The notes under the pieces are model-generated. The model was given only the letters and a program-made list of their open reading frames with translations, ran no database searches and was not told where the DNA came from. Positions 23,645 through 35,059 of a stretch of DNA of 64,000 bases are shown in pieces (the first letter of the stretch is position 1; each line of letters begins with the position of its first letter). The position numbers and the translations under genes are program-made. The stretch is from NCBI GenBank assembly GCA_007570785.1, contig ML664199.1, forward strand, positions 18,876,970 through 18,940,969, written 5' to 3'. This stretch comes from Antilocapra americana. Its lineage: Eukaryota > Chordata > Mammalia > Artiodactyla > Antilocapridae.

Positions 23645-23829
23645 ATTGTAAATAATAATAGTGATTGCTAACTTTATCAAGCACTTTTACACAGTGAGGG
23701 TAAGCTCAATGCCACATGCCTGAGTTAATGTCGTGACAATACTCTGATCTGGGTCCTGTTAGCATCCCCAAGATGAGGAAGCTTGAAGAGGGCAGGTCAC
23801 TGGTCCAATAGCACAGATACTGCCTGTGG
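23645..23829 (-). mobile_element. MIR SINE, antisense
   Basis: Reversed MIR: aataataatagtgattgc, agcacttttacacagtgagg, gatgaggaagcttgaagag, ggtcactggtccaatagcac. A Bov-tA follows immediately. Confidence 0.68.
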
Positions 23830-24037
23830 CATGCTCAGTTGCTCATTCATGTCCTACTCTTTGCGACACCATGATCTGTATCTCACCAGGCCCCTCTGTC
23901 CCTGGGATTCTCCAGGCAAGAATACTAGAGTGTGTTGCCATTGCCTGCTCCAGTGGATCTTCCTGACCCAGGGATCAAACTTGTGTCTTCTGCATTGGCA
24001 GGTGGGTTCTTTACCACTGAGCCATCTGGGAAGCTCC
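23830..24037 (-). mobile_element. Bov-tA SINE, antisense
   Basis: Reverse Bov-A body from catgctcagttgctcattc to cattgcctgctccag, then a complete reversed tRNA head ending gagccatctgggaagc. Confidence 0.92.
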
Positions 24038-27000
24038 ATGATATTGACTGGCAAAAATCAAAACTGAAATCAGAGAATTGAGCCTTAAAACCCACACTCA
24101 CAGCTGTTTCAGTAGTCCTGAAGATCATATCATGGGGGTATCTGTGTCAGGGCTCTGAAAAAAACAGGTGGAACTCCTTGACAAAGGTTAAGGCAGGGGT
24201 TGTAACCTTCAGTGAAATGTCAGATGCCAGCCCACAGTGCCATGGGAGGGAGTTGTTGGGAGAATGCAAACTAGGACCTCGCTCTCTGCCCTCTGTCCAG
24301 TGTCCTGCGATGCTGCTCAGTAACACTGCAGGTGGAAGCCAGAGGCTGGGAGAAGCCACTGCTGTAATCCACAAGGATCAAGCCCACAGGTACAAGGGCA
24401 CAAGGGGAAGACGTGGGTATCAACATGAGAGAAGGGCCCCCAGATATGAGTGCTGCCTGAAGTAGGGGCATGTACCCACTGCCAAACCACAGCCTGGCTG
24501 GGAGAGAACCCCAGCTTTTCTCTTTTTTGACTCCCATCTCTTGCCAAGAGATCTTCTTCTTATCATCTGAGCCCAATGCTAACAGGCAGGGAAGCTGGGG
24601 TGAGGCAGCTTTCTGGGGCACACAGTACAGTGGAGAAGGGGAGAGTGAATCCTGATGAGGACACAGGAAATATATTTGCTCATAGCCCATCTGTGAGCCT
24701 GTCCCTTAAACCAACCTCAGAAGACACACTGTGGCGGCTTGGAGGTTACTGGGTCGTTGGTCAGCAGCTGTATTTAAGTCAGTTACCTTTGTACATAGGG
24801 CATCTTGCACTCGACCTTGTTACATATTAGTTTTATCTGAGCCCTTAGGAAGAAGCTTGCATCAATTTACTTTGCCTTCTGAGTAAAAAACAAAAAAGAA
24901 ACAGCATATTTGCAGAGGGCTAGTCTCCCCTCTCTGGATGTCTGTGTTTGCAAATTCTTGACCTTGAGTGGCAGTGGCATGTAGTTATCCCTCTGTGTCC
25001 ATGCCTGGGCCCTGGGGCATTTATGTCCTTCAGATGCCCCTTCCTCTGATAAACTTTCCAAAGGTTCAGCGTTTTCTGTGTCTCATTAAAATTTAATTTG
25101 CTGTAACACTGCCAAGCCCAGCCATAGCTTTATTTAAATGGCTTCATCGCCTCATTCTTTGCATCAGCTCTGCTTTTGAGGATCTTGAGGCAGTAAATGC
25201 CATCAGGCGGCAACCATGAAGGGCAGGTGGAGCCTTGTCAATGAAATCTGTGTGTTCACAGATTTCAGTTTTCTACCGTGTGCAGTCAAGGGGTTATCGG
25301 GGAGTGCAATAGGTGGCAAGGGCCTTGTGGGATAGCAGAAGCATCTAGAAACAAATATTACCTTTTTTTAAATATTACTTGTTTTATTTGGGGGGAGCCT
25401 GCTCAAAAAATATGATTTTAAGTAAAGATGCTCTCCTAATCTTTAGCCATAGAAATGTCCCCTAGATCCTATCTGAAATTTGTATAGAGACTGCGGTGGA
25501 GTTTCACAGTTACTTCCTACTTCCATGCAGAGTACTCTGTATGAGTACTCTGCAAAGTGTTGTTTGAAGTTAGAAGACATGCAGACTTTCTATTGGGCCC
25601 ATTGTTGAGAGAGATACTGCACCATGTGTCAAGAATAAGATGATAAACATATCAAGATATCTTACTCAGATAAATGTGAAGAAAAGCTCCCCTTGGGCTA
25701 CCTGCAGGGCAGTTGAACAAGGAAGAAACCAGGATGGAAGCCAGGGCCAGGACATTCAGGCTGAGGAGGGAGAATTCCAGGTCTCCTAAGAAGCAGTGAG
25801 TAGGGTTTTCTTTCCTGGGTTTTTAGAAATGAATATATTAGAGGAAGGATTGTAATGTGATTCAAATTGTATGCTTCTTTTAAAAATATTGATGCATCCA
25901 GAAAAACTGAGGTGTTTGGTTAATTTTAGCAATCAGTTCTCTGCTCATTGACATTTGTTGTGTCCAGAGATGGCCTGTTGAGCCAGAACAAACCGAGGAA
26001 TGTTAGGAGTCATTTGAAGGATTTGGGGCACAGCGCTCTTACTGTGACTGTCTCGCCTTTCTTTTTGCCAGATTTCCATTACGCCTACCTGATCTCCCTT
26101 CTCTTCTGTTTTGTTTTCTATTCTGCTTCCTGTTTATTCTCTTTCCACTTTAGTGTAATTCTCCTCTCACCCCTTTTTTATGTTACTATTGTTTTGTTTT
26201 CTTTTACTTTTTGGGTGGTTTTGGTCCAATACACTCCCTCATCTGGTATTATCAGTGCTGTGTACCTTGTCAGTTCCTCCCCCAGGCTCATATCCTGGAT
26301 CCTTAAGTAATGCCAAGATATGTTGATAGTCCTGCAGAGTTTGGGGAAAGGAGGGCATGGGTGCATTTGACTTGAACTGAAGTAGTTCTGCCTTGACATG
26401 GCTCTGTTTCCTCCTCATGGTTATCGGATGCCTTCTGAGCCCATGTCAGCCCATTGCCTGCTACATATTGGGTGCTTGGTATATGTGTGAAAAAGTAGCT
26501 GCTTTCTCTAGAAAAGGTGGGCAGTAAGAGTGAAAACGGTGGATAAAGAAAATTTCTCTTGGATTTGCCTTTATGTATGGTGGTTTTGCCATTTTGGCTG
26601 CCGTTTAGTCTCAGGCTCTGTTTCCTTCACAACTGCTCATTTTCAGTGGGTTCTACTGCTTCTTTTCTCTGTCCTTAACGTTGTTTACCCTAAGCTGCAC
26701 CTTCCTCTTCGCTTAGCCTGCCGTGGGCTGTGTCGCTGCCGGAGGCCCCTGTGCTCCTCCCTCCATGGCCAGCTTGGCGCCAGCTCCCTGCTTCCTCTGG
26801 CTGTGTGGCCTCGTCGTGCTGTTCTGTCCTTGCCCTTGAGACGCCGCTACTTCCCTCCCTTCTATAGTGCCTATATGGCTTCTTCATTCTGCCTTCCTGA
26901 AAGACACAGGTCTTTCTAGGATGGGGAGCTTGGGCTTCCTCACACCAGATGAGCATGGGGTGCTGGTGGGGGGTACCCTAAGAGAGTGGATTGTCCACTG

Positions 27001-27109
27001 CAGGAGAGAAGGAGACCATTCTTTCTCCTGTCATGTAGTCTGCCATTCACTGTGACCCATTTTAAAATTTTCTGTGAGATTCATTTTACCATAGTCTCAC
27101 CGGCCAAAT
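24038..27109. other. Unassigned, repeat-poor DNA
   Basis: 3 kb without a clear element. Open frames at 24271-24690 (minus) and 26530-26919 (plus) encode no motif I recognise, and frames on the other strand overlap both. CpG dinucleotides cluster at about 26710-26850, too short and too weak to call a CpG island by eye. Confidence 0.4.
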
Positions 27110-28560
27110 CACGTCATATTTCTTGAGTATTTACCCAGGCCGGGCAGTGCAGAGTTACTGAAGAGCACACCCAGCCGACTTCCACAGAGCTGATCATCTA
27201 ATGGGGGAGTGTTAGATGTTATTCTAATGATGTGAAATTGCAGCTGTGCAGAGAGAGGCAAGATACACAAATGAAGAAATACATTAGGATCAGGGTGCCC
27301 CGTGTGCTTTTAAAAGCTTTTTATTAAAGTATGATATAAAAACTGTGGGTTGGTTTAGTTGTTGTTGTTCAGTCACCAAGTTGTATTTGACTCTTTGCAA
27401 CCTGATGAACTATATAGCACATCAGGCCTCCCTGTGCCTCACCATCTCCCGGAGTTTGCCCAAGTTCATGGCCATTGAATCGATGTTGCCATCCAACCGT
27501 CTCATACTCTGTCACCCCCTTCTGCCCTCAGTCTTTCCCAGCATTGGGTCTTTTCCAGTGCGCTGGCTCTTTGCATCCGGTGGCCAAAGTATTGGAGCTT
27601 CAGCATCAGTCCTTCCAATGAATATTCAGGGTTGATTTCCTTTAGGATTGACTGGTTTGATCTCTGTGTAGTCCAAGGGACTCTCAAGAGTCTTCTCCAA
27701 CACCACAGTTTGAAAGCATCAATTCTTTAGTGCTCTGCCTTCTTTATGGTTCAACTCTCACATTCGTACATGACTACTGGAAAGACCATAGCCTTGACTA
27801 TATGGACCGTTGTTGGCAAAGTGATGTCTTTGGGTTGGTTTAGAGAATGGATCAAATATGAAGCCAGGGAAGGCCTCCTTGAGGAAGTATGCTTGAACTG
27901 AGAGCTGAAGGGTGAAAATGACAAGGATTCAGGCAATGATTGAGAAGAGTTTTCAGGTGGGTTCTCTTGTAGCAAAAGGAAGTGGGAAGCATTTGAGGAG
28001 CTGAAAGAAGACTGGCATGGGATGTGCAGAAAGAGGCAGGTGCAGAGTGAGTCTGGAGAGGAAGGTAAGACTGCATTTGCTGGGTCTTGTGAACCATCAT
28101 TTGAGGTTGTGTCTCATCCTAAAAGCAGTAGAGTTGGAGAGGGGAGAAATCAGATATCTTTTTATGAAGAGATGGCTCTGGATGTAGGCTGAAGTTCAGA
28201 TTGAAGAAGAGCCAGGGTACATAAAAGGAGATGGTTAGAAGCTTATTTCAGTATTCTAATCCAGAGAGGAAGTGGTTTGGTTAAGGGAGGCAGTAGCAAT
28301 GCGGAGAAGTGGGTGGATTTGAGAGATGTTTCAGAGCAAGGATTGACACGACTTGTTGATGGTAAGCTTTAGGGACTGGAAGAGGAAGGTGTCAAGCATG
28401 ACTTCTAGGTTTGTGGTTGGAAAAGTGGCAGAAGGGTGATGTCAGTCACTGACGCCATCTGCCAGCTCAACTAAAATGGCTGTGAAGAATGCAGATTTGG
28501 GAAAGGGTTGGCAAAACCAAGGACAGATGTGATTAGTTTTGTGTTCATCTCTGCAGTTGC
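27110..28560 (-). mobile_element. L2 LINE, antisense, split by BovB
   Basis: Pieces about 27110-27345 and 27844-28560. The first has the reversed L2 3' end (cttgagtatttacccaggcc, atctaatgggggagtg). The second continues into ORF2 in reverse with ccagggaaggcctccttgag, ctgggtcttgtgaaccatca, cttatttcagtattctaatc and caagcatgacttctaggttt. Orientation is 3' to 5' along the plus strand. Confidence 0.75.
27359..27830 (-). mobile_element. BovB LINE, antisense, 5'-truncated, clear target-site duplication
   Basis: 472-bp BovB 3' end in reverse, from ttgttgttgttcagtcacc to gttgttggcaaagtgatg. The minus strand at 27502-27687 reads RT C-terminal peptide (RVPWTTQRSNQSILKEI). A 13-bp perfect repeat tgggttggtttag at 27346-27358 and 27831-27843 flanks it. 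It sits in the antisense L2. Confidence 0.93.
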
Positions 28561-28744
28561 TGGCTGTGATGGCTCTAAGTCATAGATTGACACATGTGGG
28601 TATTAATAGAAGGTGTTACATTTCTTCTTCTATCTCTTAACTTATTCCTCTGTACTCCTGAGGAAGAGATACACAAACACACATACATGGACACCCACAC
28701 ACATCTGTCCATGTGTACCAAATATGTGTGTATATATAGATGTA
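28561..28744. other. Unassigned spacer with CA/TG-rich part
   Basis: Short CA-rich and TG-rich runs at about 28672-28744 lead directly into the next SINE. Nothing else recognised. Confidence 0.5.
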
Positions 28745-29055
28745 TGTAAAGAATCCACCTGCAATGCAGGAGACCCTGGTTCCATTCCTGGGTCAGGAAG
28801 AGCCCCTGGAAAAGGGATAGGCTATCCACTCCAGAATTCTTAAACTTCCCTGATGTCTCAGATGGTAAAGAATCTGCCTGTAATGTGGGAAACTTGGGTT
28901 CAATCCCTGGGTTGAGAAGATCCCCTGGAGGGGGGCACAGCAACCCATCCCAGTATTACTGTTTGGAGAATGCCCATGGACAGAGGAGCCTGGTGGGCTA
29001 CAGTCCATGGGGTTGCAAAGAGTCGGACAGGACTCTGACTAAGCACAGCACACAG
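28745..29055 (+). mobile_element. Dimeric Bov-tA SINE
   Basis: A partial Bov-tA unit (gtaaagaatccacctgcaat to cactccagaattctt) is followed at about 28847 by a complete unit starting acttccctgatgtctcag and ending gtcggacaggactctgac. Both tRNA heads keep B-box-like sequence (ctggttccattcctg, ttgggttcaatccctg). The dimer is a known arrangement in bovids. Confidence 0.88.
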
Positions 29056-29302
29056 ATGTGTGTATGTCAGTGTGTAGTGTGTATTTTCCCTTTTAGCAGG
29101 CAGGAGTTAGAGTAGGTATTTGCAGGAATGATGAGGTCTGTTGAATTTGATGAATATGAAAGGACAAATCCTACTTTGTATTTGCAGCTCATAAAGCACT
29201 CTTCAGCAAGCTCGCAGAGGGCCCAGCCATCACTTTGATGATGCTGTATGGGATTTATTGATACTGTGTCCCGGTATCTGTGTTGGTGGGAGCAGTGATA
29301 TC

Positions 29303-29684
29303 AAGAATAAAAATATGTATATGCCAATCCTGATCTCCCAATTTATCCCCCCACCTTTCTTTCTTGTTTTCTATATCTTGACTCAATTCCTGTTTTGTAA
29401 ATAAGTTCATTTGTACAGTTTTTTTTAGATTATGCATATAAGTGATATCATATATATTTGTCTTTCTCTATCTGACTTACTTCACTCAATATATATAAAA
29501 GATAACTAATAAGAATCTATTGTAGAGCACAGGGAACTCTATTCAGTGTCCTGTAATGACATGGGAATGGAGGTTAAAAGAGAGTGGATATTTGTACATG
29601 TCTAGCTAATTCACTTTGCTGTACAGCAGAAACTAATGCAGCATACTCCAATAAAAAATTAACTTAAAGAAGGATAAAAATGTG
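29303..29684 (+). mobile_element. Short L1 with 5' inversion and target-site duplication
   Basis: Left part 29318-29494 is L1 near its 3' end in antisense. Right part 29495-29669 is the adjacent L1 3' terminus in sense, ending in an A-rich tail. Coordinates include 15-bp flanking repeats, aagaataaaaatatg at 29303-29317 and aaggataaaaatgtg at 29670-29684, with two mismatches. The structure is that of a twin-primed insertion; divergence is higher than in the L1 at 5461-6266. Confidence 0.8.
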
Positions 29685-30868
29685 AATCTTGCCCTGAAAC
29701 AATTGAATAGAGGTGATTAAGTCACTTATTCAATGTCTATTGTTTATGTTAGTATCATATAATTTAATTAATAGCAAAAACCAAATATTGTATCAAGCAT
29801 TGTGCTAGACACTGTAAATAGAAAGATGAGCAACATTGACTCAGTTCCCAAGTGTGTATAAATTTCTTTATGCTGTGCTGTTTGCTGGGTTTCCATGGTG
29901 ACCTAAAACAAGCATGGCATCTCTGCTCTTAATGGCATTTGCAGGCTCGTGATGTATTCCATAAGGGAGAAATACATGGTTTATGAGAGCTTATAAATAG
30001 GGATTGGATCTAGCTAGTGACATCAGCAAAGGCTTCCCTAGGGAGGTTGATGATTAAGTTGCGAGAAGAATAGTATCATTTGGGTAGGAGAAGGAGCTGA
30101 GAGAAGCATATCTAATAGGGCCGTTTGAAGGGGCAAGACAGAAAGCCAGCTAGGTTATGTATGAATAACACATTAACCCCCAGATTCTAGGGGCTTAACT
30201 TTAAAGAGGCTTGTTTCCTCCTTTCCCTACATGCATGATATACCTTGGTGAGGAGAGTCCTGTTCTTCCTAGGCCCTGGGGGACCCTAGCTGATGGTGGT
30301 TTCCCCTTGTAGAGCATTGCTGGTTGGTTCCAAATGAGAAGAACACATGGAGTCCCCATGCCTTGCTTCTCTTTATTCCCATCCAGAAGTAACCTGCTTC
30401 CCCTCACAGCTCATTAACCAGACTGATTGCATGACCCCACCTAACCGCTGGAAACTAGGAGACAGAGCTAACATGCACTGGCGTAATGATTATGGATATG
30501 TCAAAGGAGTAAAGCATATCAGTGGCCATGAAAATGATACGTCAGAATGCCTTGGTGGTTAGTAAAAAGTGGGTGGTAAAGGAGGGGAAACAGGGAGAAA
30601 AGAGGTGACCTTTAGCCCCTGGGTGGATGTGGAGTTAAGGTACAATTCATAACGTTGAGGGAATGATAGAGGCTTTTGAGAGGAAGAGGGTAAGTCTGGC
30701 TGAGATCATGTTTAGTCTGGGGTATTAGGTTGGAGAAGATGCCCACAGATGGTTGGAAATGCAGGGCTGGCTAGACCTTGCGAGAGAAGGGAGGGTTGGA
30801 GATGGCATTTTAAGTGTAAGTACAAATATGGAGCCATAGGTGAAACTACTGGAAAGAATGAAGGTAGT

Positions 30869-30964
30869 GAGAACTGTATCTTATTTCTTTTTTTAGATTA
30901 ATATATTTAGACTTCTGAGAACTGTATCTTATTTCTTTTTTTGGATTAATATATTTAGACTTCT
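30869..30964 (+). repeat. 48-bp tandem duplication
   Basis: Unit 30869-30916 is followed directly by 30917-30964, identical apart from one A-to-G difference. Each unit starts gagaactgtatcttatttc and ends atatatttagacttct. It lies at the boundary between L2 and an inserted L1. Confidence 0.95.
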
Positions 30965-31378
30965 TACATTTTTTATTAGAGTATAATTCCTTTCATTGTT
31001 GTGTTAGTTTCTGCCTACAGTGAAGTGAGTCAGCTATATGTATGCATATATCCCCTCCCTCTTAGAGCTCCCCACCTCATCCCACCCCTCCAAGTCATCA
31101 CAGAGCACTGAGCTCAGCTCTCTGCGCTATATAGCATGTTACCACTAGCTTTCTGTTTTACCCGTGGTTGGATATATATGTGAATCCAAGCCTCCCAATT
31201 CATCCCACTTTCCCCTTCCCACTTTGTGTCCACATGTCTGTTCTCTATGTCTGCGTCTTTATTCCTGCCCTGCTAATGGGTTCATCTGCACCATTTTTCT
31301 CGATTCTGCATATGTGCATTAATGTATGATACTTATTTTTCTTTCTGACGCACTTTACTCTGTATGACAGACTCGAGG
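30965..31378 (-). mobile_element. L1 LINE 3' end, antisense
   Basis: Ruminant L1 3' end in reverse: ttattagagtataattcct, ttgttgtgttagtttctgcc, aagtgagtcagctatatgta, then tctttctgacgcactttact. About 410 bp, 5'-truncated, inside L2. No clear target-site duplication seen. Confidence 0.85.
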
Positions 31379-31950
31379 TCATCTTGGAGACCTGTAGCCA
31401 GTAGCAGGAGAATAGCACATGGAGTTATGGGAGCCAGTGAGGGAACTTTCGGAAGGAAAAAGCAACCTGCACTGTCAAATGCTGTAGACATTTAAGAACA
31501 TGGAAAACGAGGCCACTCGTTGGGTCCAGGGAACTGAGAACATGGTTGATGATCAGCTAGAAGGAGAAAGAAATGATGGAACTCTGGGTCATTATTAAAG
31601 CCATGGGTTCAGGGATTTTTTTTTTTTTTTTTTGAGGGGGGAGTAAATTCAGGATATGATGATAAGCATAGATAGAGATGATGTGGAGAAAGAGAAAATG
31701 AAAATACAGGAAGAATAGTATTTAGAGGAGACCAGAGCAGGGTACAAAGTTAGCCTTGGTAACAAGGTGGGAGGGGGCATTTCTTTCTTAGAGCTGAAAG
31801 CAGAAGATGAGAGGGGCATTTGAAAATACAGAGAAGCATTTGAGGTGAAGAAAGGGTTGATAGAAGAGATGAGAAGATGTACTTAGCCCATGTAGATTCA
31901 AGGTCCTTAGAGGCTTCCTGTTCATGATCCTGGAAAATACAGTAAATTGC

Positions 31951-33029
31951 TTGGTGGGATCAAATATTCAAATTAGCTCTTTACAAAGCTCAGAATTCCA
32001 AAATATCTTGATTACAGGCTGAAATAATACTGAGGACTCTATGAAAGGGTTATTATTGTGAAATTAAAAATAAGTGTTGCATTTTGAATAATTGTGCATA
32101 TTATTGTGCTGTGTTTTTATGGGAACAAAGAACCAACCTGCTGGCAGTAAGGGATTACAGATCTTTTAAAGCAGAGTCAAGGTAGCTTGTAGGGCTGTGT
32201 CTGAGATTAATTAATGAGACTATCTTTCAGATGTCAGGCACCTTATTACTGTTTATTAAGTGGGCACAGTGTGTCCTTGGTGGCCTATTGATCATTGTTA
32301 TCACTTTAAAACCTGTCAGTCAGACTAGCTGTGAATTGCCTAAAGAAAATTCAATTATAAAGTAGTTGACTAAAATAACTCATGCATAAGGAGGGAATGA
32401 GTTATACCCATCAGAATTCATTTGCAGCATTAAGTCGAATTTTTTTTTTTTTTAGACGGTTAGGTCTTCAGTGTTCACTTTAAAAATTCAAAGTAGGGCA
32501 AGCCATTTTTATCCTAATTTAAGAGCCACACAGGTGACTCAGGTATTGTCTGGATTACAGTCTCTTGCCCAGCCAGATGAATAGATATCCTGCCCAGTGC
32601 CTAAGTTGTGTGAATGACTGCTGCGTACTGTAAACTGTAAGCTTACACAGGTACTGGTAAGACCCCTGTGACTTCAGAAGTTGTGAAAAGAGTGAACAGT
32701 CCTGCAGACTCATCTGAAAACATTAAAAAGGAAACATAAACAAAAAAGAACAGGTACTGGTTGTAAAGTATTGCTGGATAAATGCCATTTATTTTTCGTT
32801 TTGTGCTTGAGAGTGTTAAAAATAACTGGTAGTAACTTCAGAGAGATTCAACTTGTCAAAATATTTGAGAAGGAAAAGGAGAGAGTTCACTCACACAGGG
32901 AACCTTGACTTGAAGTCTACATGGTACCACCCTTCCAATACCATGAATGCAAAATAACTCAAATGGTCCATGACCTTAGAAGTTACCATATTATAGACTC
33001 TAGTTTGCTTTTAGTCAAGTTGCTTTTAA
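31951..33029. other. Unassigned AT-rich DNA
   Basis: No repeat family recognised; a poly-T run at about 32441-32452. No exon-like pattern. Confidence 0.4.
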
Positions 33030-34800
33030 TCAAACATTTAACATGTACCCTCCCTGAACAAGGTCTTGTTACATTCAGGAAGCACAAAGCACATACTTAA
33101 ATAGGACTTGATCCTTGACTTCAGAGAACTTCATAGTATTGTATTATCATATATGTGTGTATGTGTTGGGGAGGTGGCAGAAATAATCATGCATCCCAGA
33201 CTGTAACGGGTGACAAAAATGAGACCCAGAGTACTACAGAAGTTCAAAAAGGGAAGGCAATGTTTTCCGTCAGGGGACCAGGAAAGTTTTTAATGAAGGA
33301 AGTAGTGTTTAAAATGGACCCTAAGTAAAAAATAAACCCAGTTATGGTGGTTTAGTGAAAGAGAAAGATGGGGGAATGGGGTAAAGTTACAATGAAGAGC
33401 GTAAGGCAGTGGAAGGGAAACAGGAGGTGGGCAAAGGTGAGGGGTATGCAACCACACAGGCAGAAGTGAGGGGTAGGAGTAGAGAAGTTACATAAAAAAT
33501 ATCCAGGAGGAAGGTAGATTTGGGCATATTTTGGAGGCTCTTAGATGCCTGAATGAGGAGTTGTTAATTTTTTTAGTTGAGGAGTGGAAGAAACTATATT
33601 TTTGAAGGCTAATGAGGTATGTATCCAGGTATGCATAAGAAGGGTTAGAGGCAGAGAGATGAGTTTGGAAGTTATTTTGATGATCTAAACGAACAATTGC
33701 AAAGGTCTAAAGGATAGTTGATATTTGAAGTGGTATGAAGGAGAAAAAACAAAGATGCTTTTGATGTCAAATTTTTGTGCATTAGCTATTAAGAGAGGGA
33801 AAGAAGCAGGGATGGAAGATGGTGATAAGATGTTGACATCCTTTTCATCAACAAAAGTGGGTAAATCAGGACTGTTCTTTTTTGGGGTCATCTAGCATAA
33901 CAAGTTTAGATTTCTACTTCTTAAATCATTGACGTATTAGAATTTATCAGAGATGTTCTTCCTTGAGATTGAGCTTGGGAGCCATGGACATGGCATTGAA
34001 GGAGTAAATCAGTTTCTGAGAAGGGAATGTGAGGATGAAGAAGAAAGTAGACAGCTGGGTCTAGGAACACGCCTGCAGTGAAGAAGTGAGGGGGGAAGCA
34101 GGGCTGTGGGAGGAGATGGGGAGGAACAGCCAGGGAGGGAGAAGAAAGAAGCCAATGGAAGAAAGTGTGCAGTAGGAGGGTACAAGAAAAGTGAAGAATG
34201 AAAATTGACTGTAGATGTAGCCACTAGGATCTCACTGAAAGCCAGGATGCAAGAAATTCAGGGGTGAGTAGGTGGTGGGGAGATAAAGGCAGTATGTTGA
34301 GTGTGGCTCCCCTTCCTGTGTCATGCTCTGCCGTCAGCCATGGCCTGGCCTGGCCTTAACCTGTGTCCTTTTTCATAGAGGATTGTGCCAAACAAAGGTG
34401 GCTGTAGGATAGGGCTGTTTGGCATCCTGGTACAGACTCTTCCATTTAGAATTTTGGGAGAATAAGGTCATAGTTTAAAAAAGAAAATGAGATATAGGAC
34501 AGGAGAGATCTGAATATGGTTGTGACAAAGAGGAAGTCAGTAGAAAAATGTGGTTGAATTATGAGAGAAAGGAACTCGTATAAATTTGCACAAGTCAGGA
34601 GGGAAAGAGGTTAAGTCTGGGTTTGGCTTGGCAAGAAGAGGGGACATTTTTCTTGAGATATGAGGGGGAAAGTAAATACAGAGTGATTTTGAAACAGATG
34701 GAAAGAAATTTGGAGCACTTTAAGTTGGATTTCTGTAGTCTTCTCCTTAAAACGTGAAATAAAATCCTCAGGGTAAATAGGTGGGTAAGATGTGAGCTGA
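33030..34800 (-). mobile_element. L2 LINE, antisense, long copy
   Basis: Purine-rich plus strand reads L2 backwards over roughly 1.7 kb. Ordered markers are acttgatccttgacttcag, atgaggagttgttaattttt, tggaagttattttgatgatc, gagcttgggagccatggaca, and ggaacacgcctgcagtgaag. The region after about 34250 is less certain. No frame is intact. Confidence 0.65.
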
Positions 34801-35059
34801 GGCCCTTTGGTAAAGTCTAGGATAATTGCTGAGTGTCGGGTGATTCCACATCAATGTAACATGAATAAAATAAGAATTAGGCAACCTTGAGGACCAAGGA
34901 AGGTTGGATATCATGTATTTATAGTGACCTAGATTATGGCTTTTTCCTTCAACCGAGGGCTGTGCAGGGCTTACTAGTACTGAGGACGAAGAGAGCAGGA
35001 AAAAATAAAGACCTAGGAGCCAGGGGTAGTAGGGGTACATTATTGATATTATTTTGTTC
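34801..35059. other. Unassigned spacer
   Basis: Nothing recognised, ending in a poly-T run that begins the next L1. Confidence 0.4.

Larger units (their letters stand above)
29760..31950 (-). mobile_element. L2 LINE, antisense, interrupted
   Basis: L2-like pieces at about 29760-30160, 30600-30868 and 31379-31950, in 3' to 5' order. Markers are agcattgtgctagacactgt, aggcttccctagggaggtt, agatggcattttaagtgtaa and actgtcaaatgctgtagaca. The last is the reverse of the RT motif region encoding AAFDTVDH-like sequence in L2. 30161-30599 does not match L2 and may be another old insertion. An antisense L1 separates the last two pieces. Confidence 0.68.

Noticed and set aside
24271..24690. 139-codon open frame, minus strand
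   Set aside because: Frames overlap it on the other strand and no motif is recognisable.
26530..26919. 129-codon open frame, plus strand, with a CpG-containing part
   Set aside because: Peptide resembles no family I know; CpG cluster is too short to call a promoter by eye.
28745..29055. tRNA-like sequences with B-box motifs
   Set aside because: They are the heads of Bov-tA SINEs, as in every other Bov-tA here, and not functional tRNA genes.
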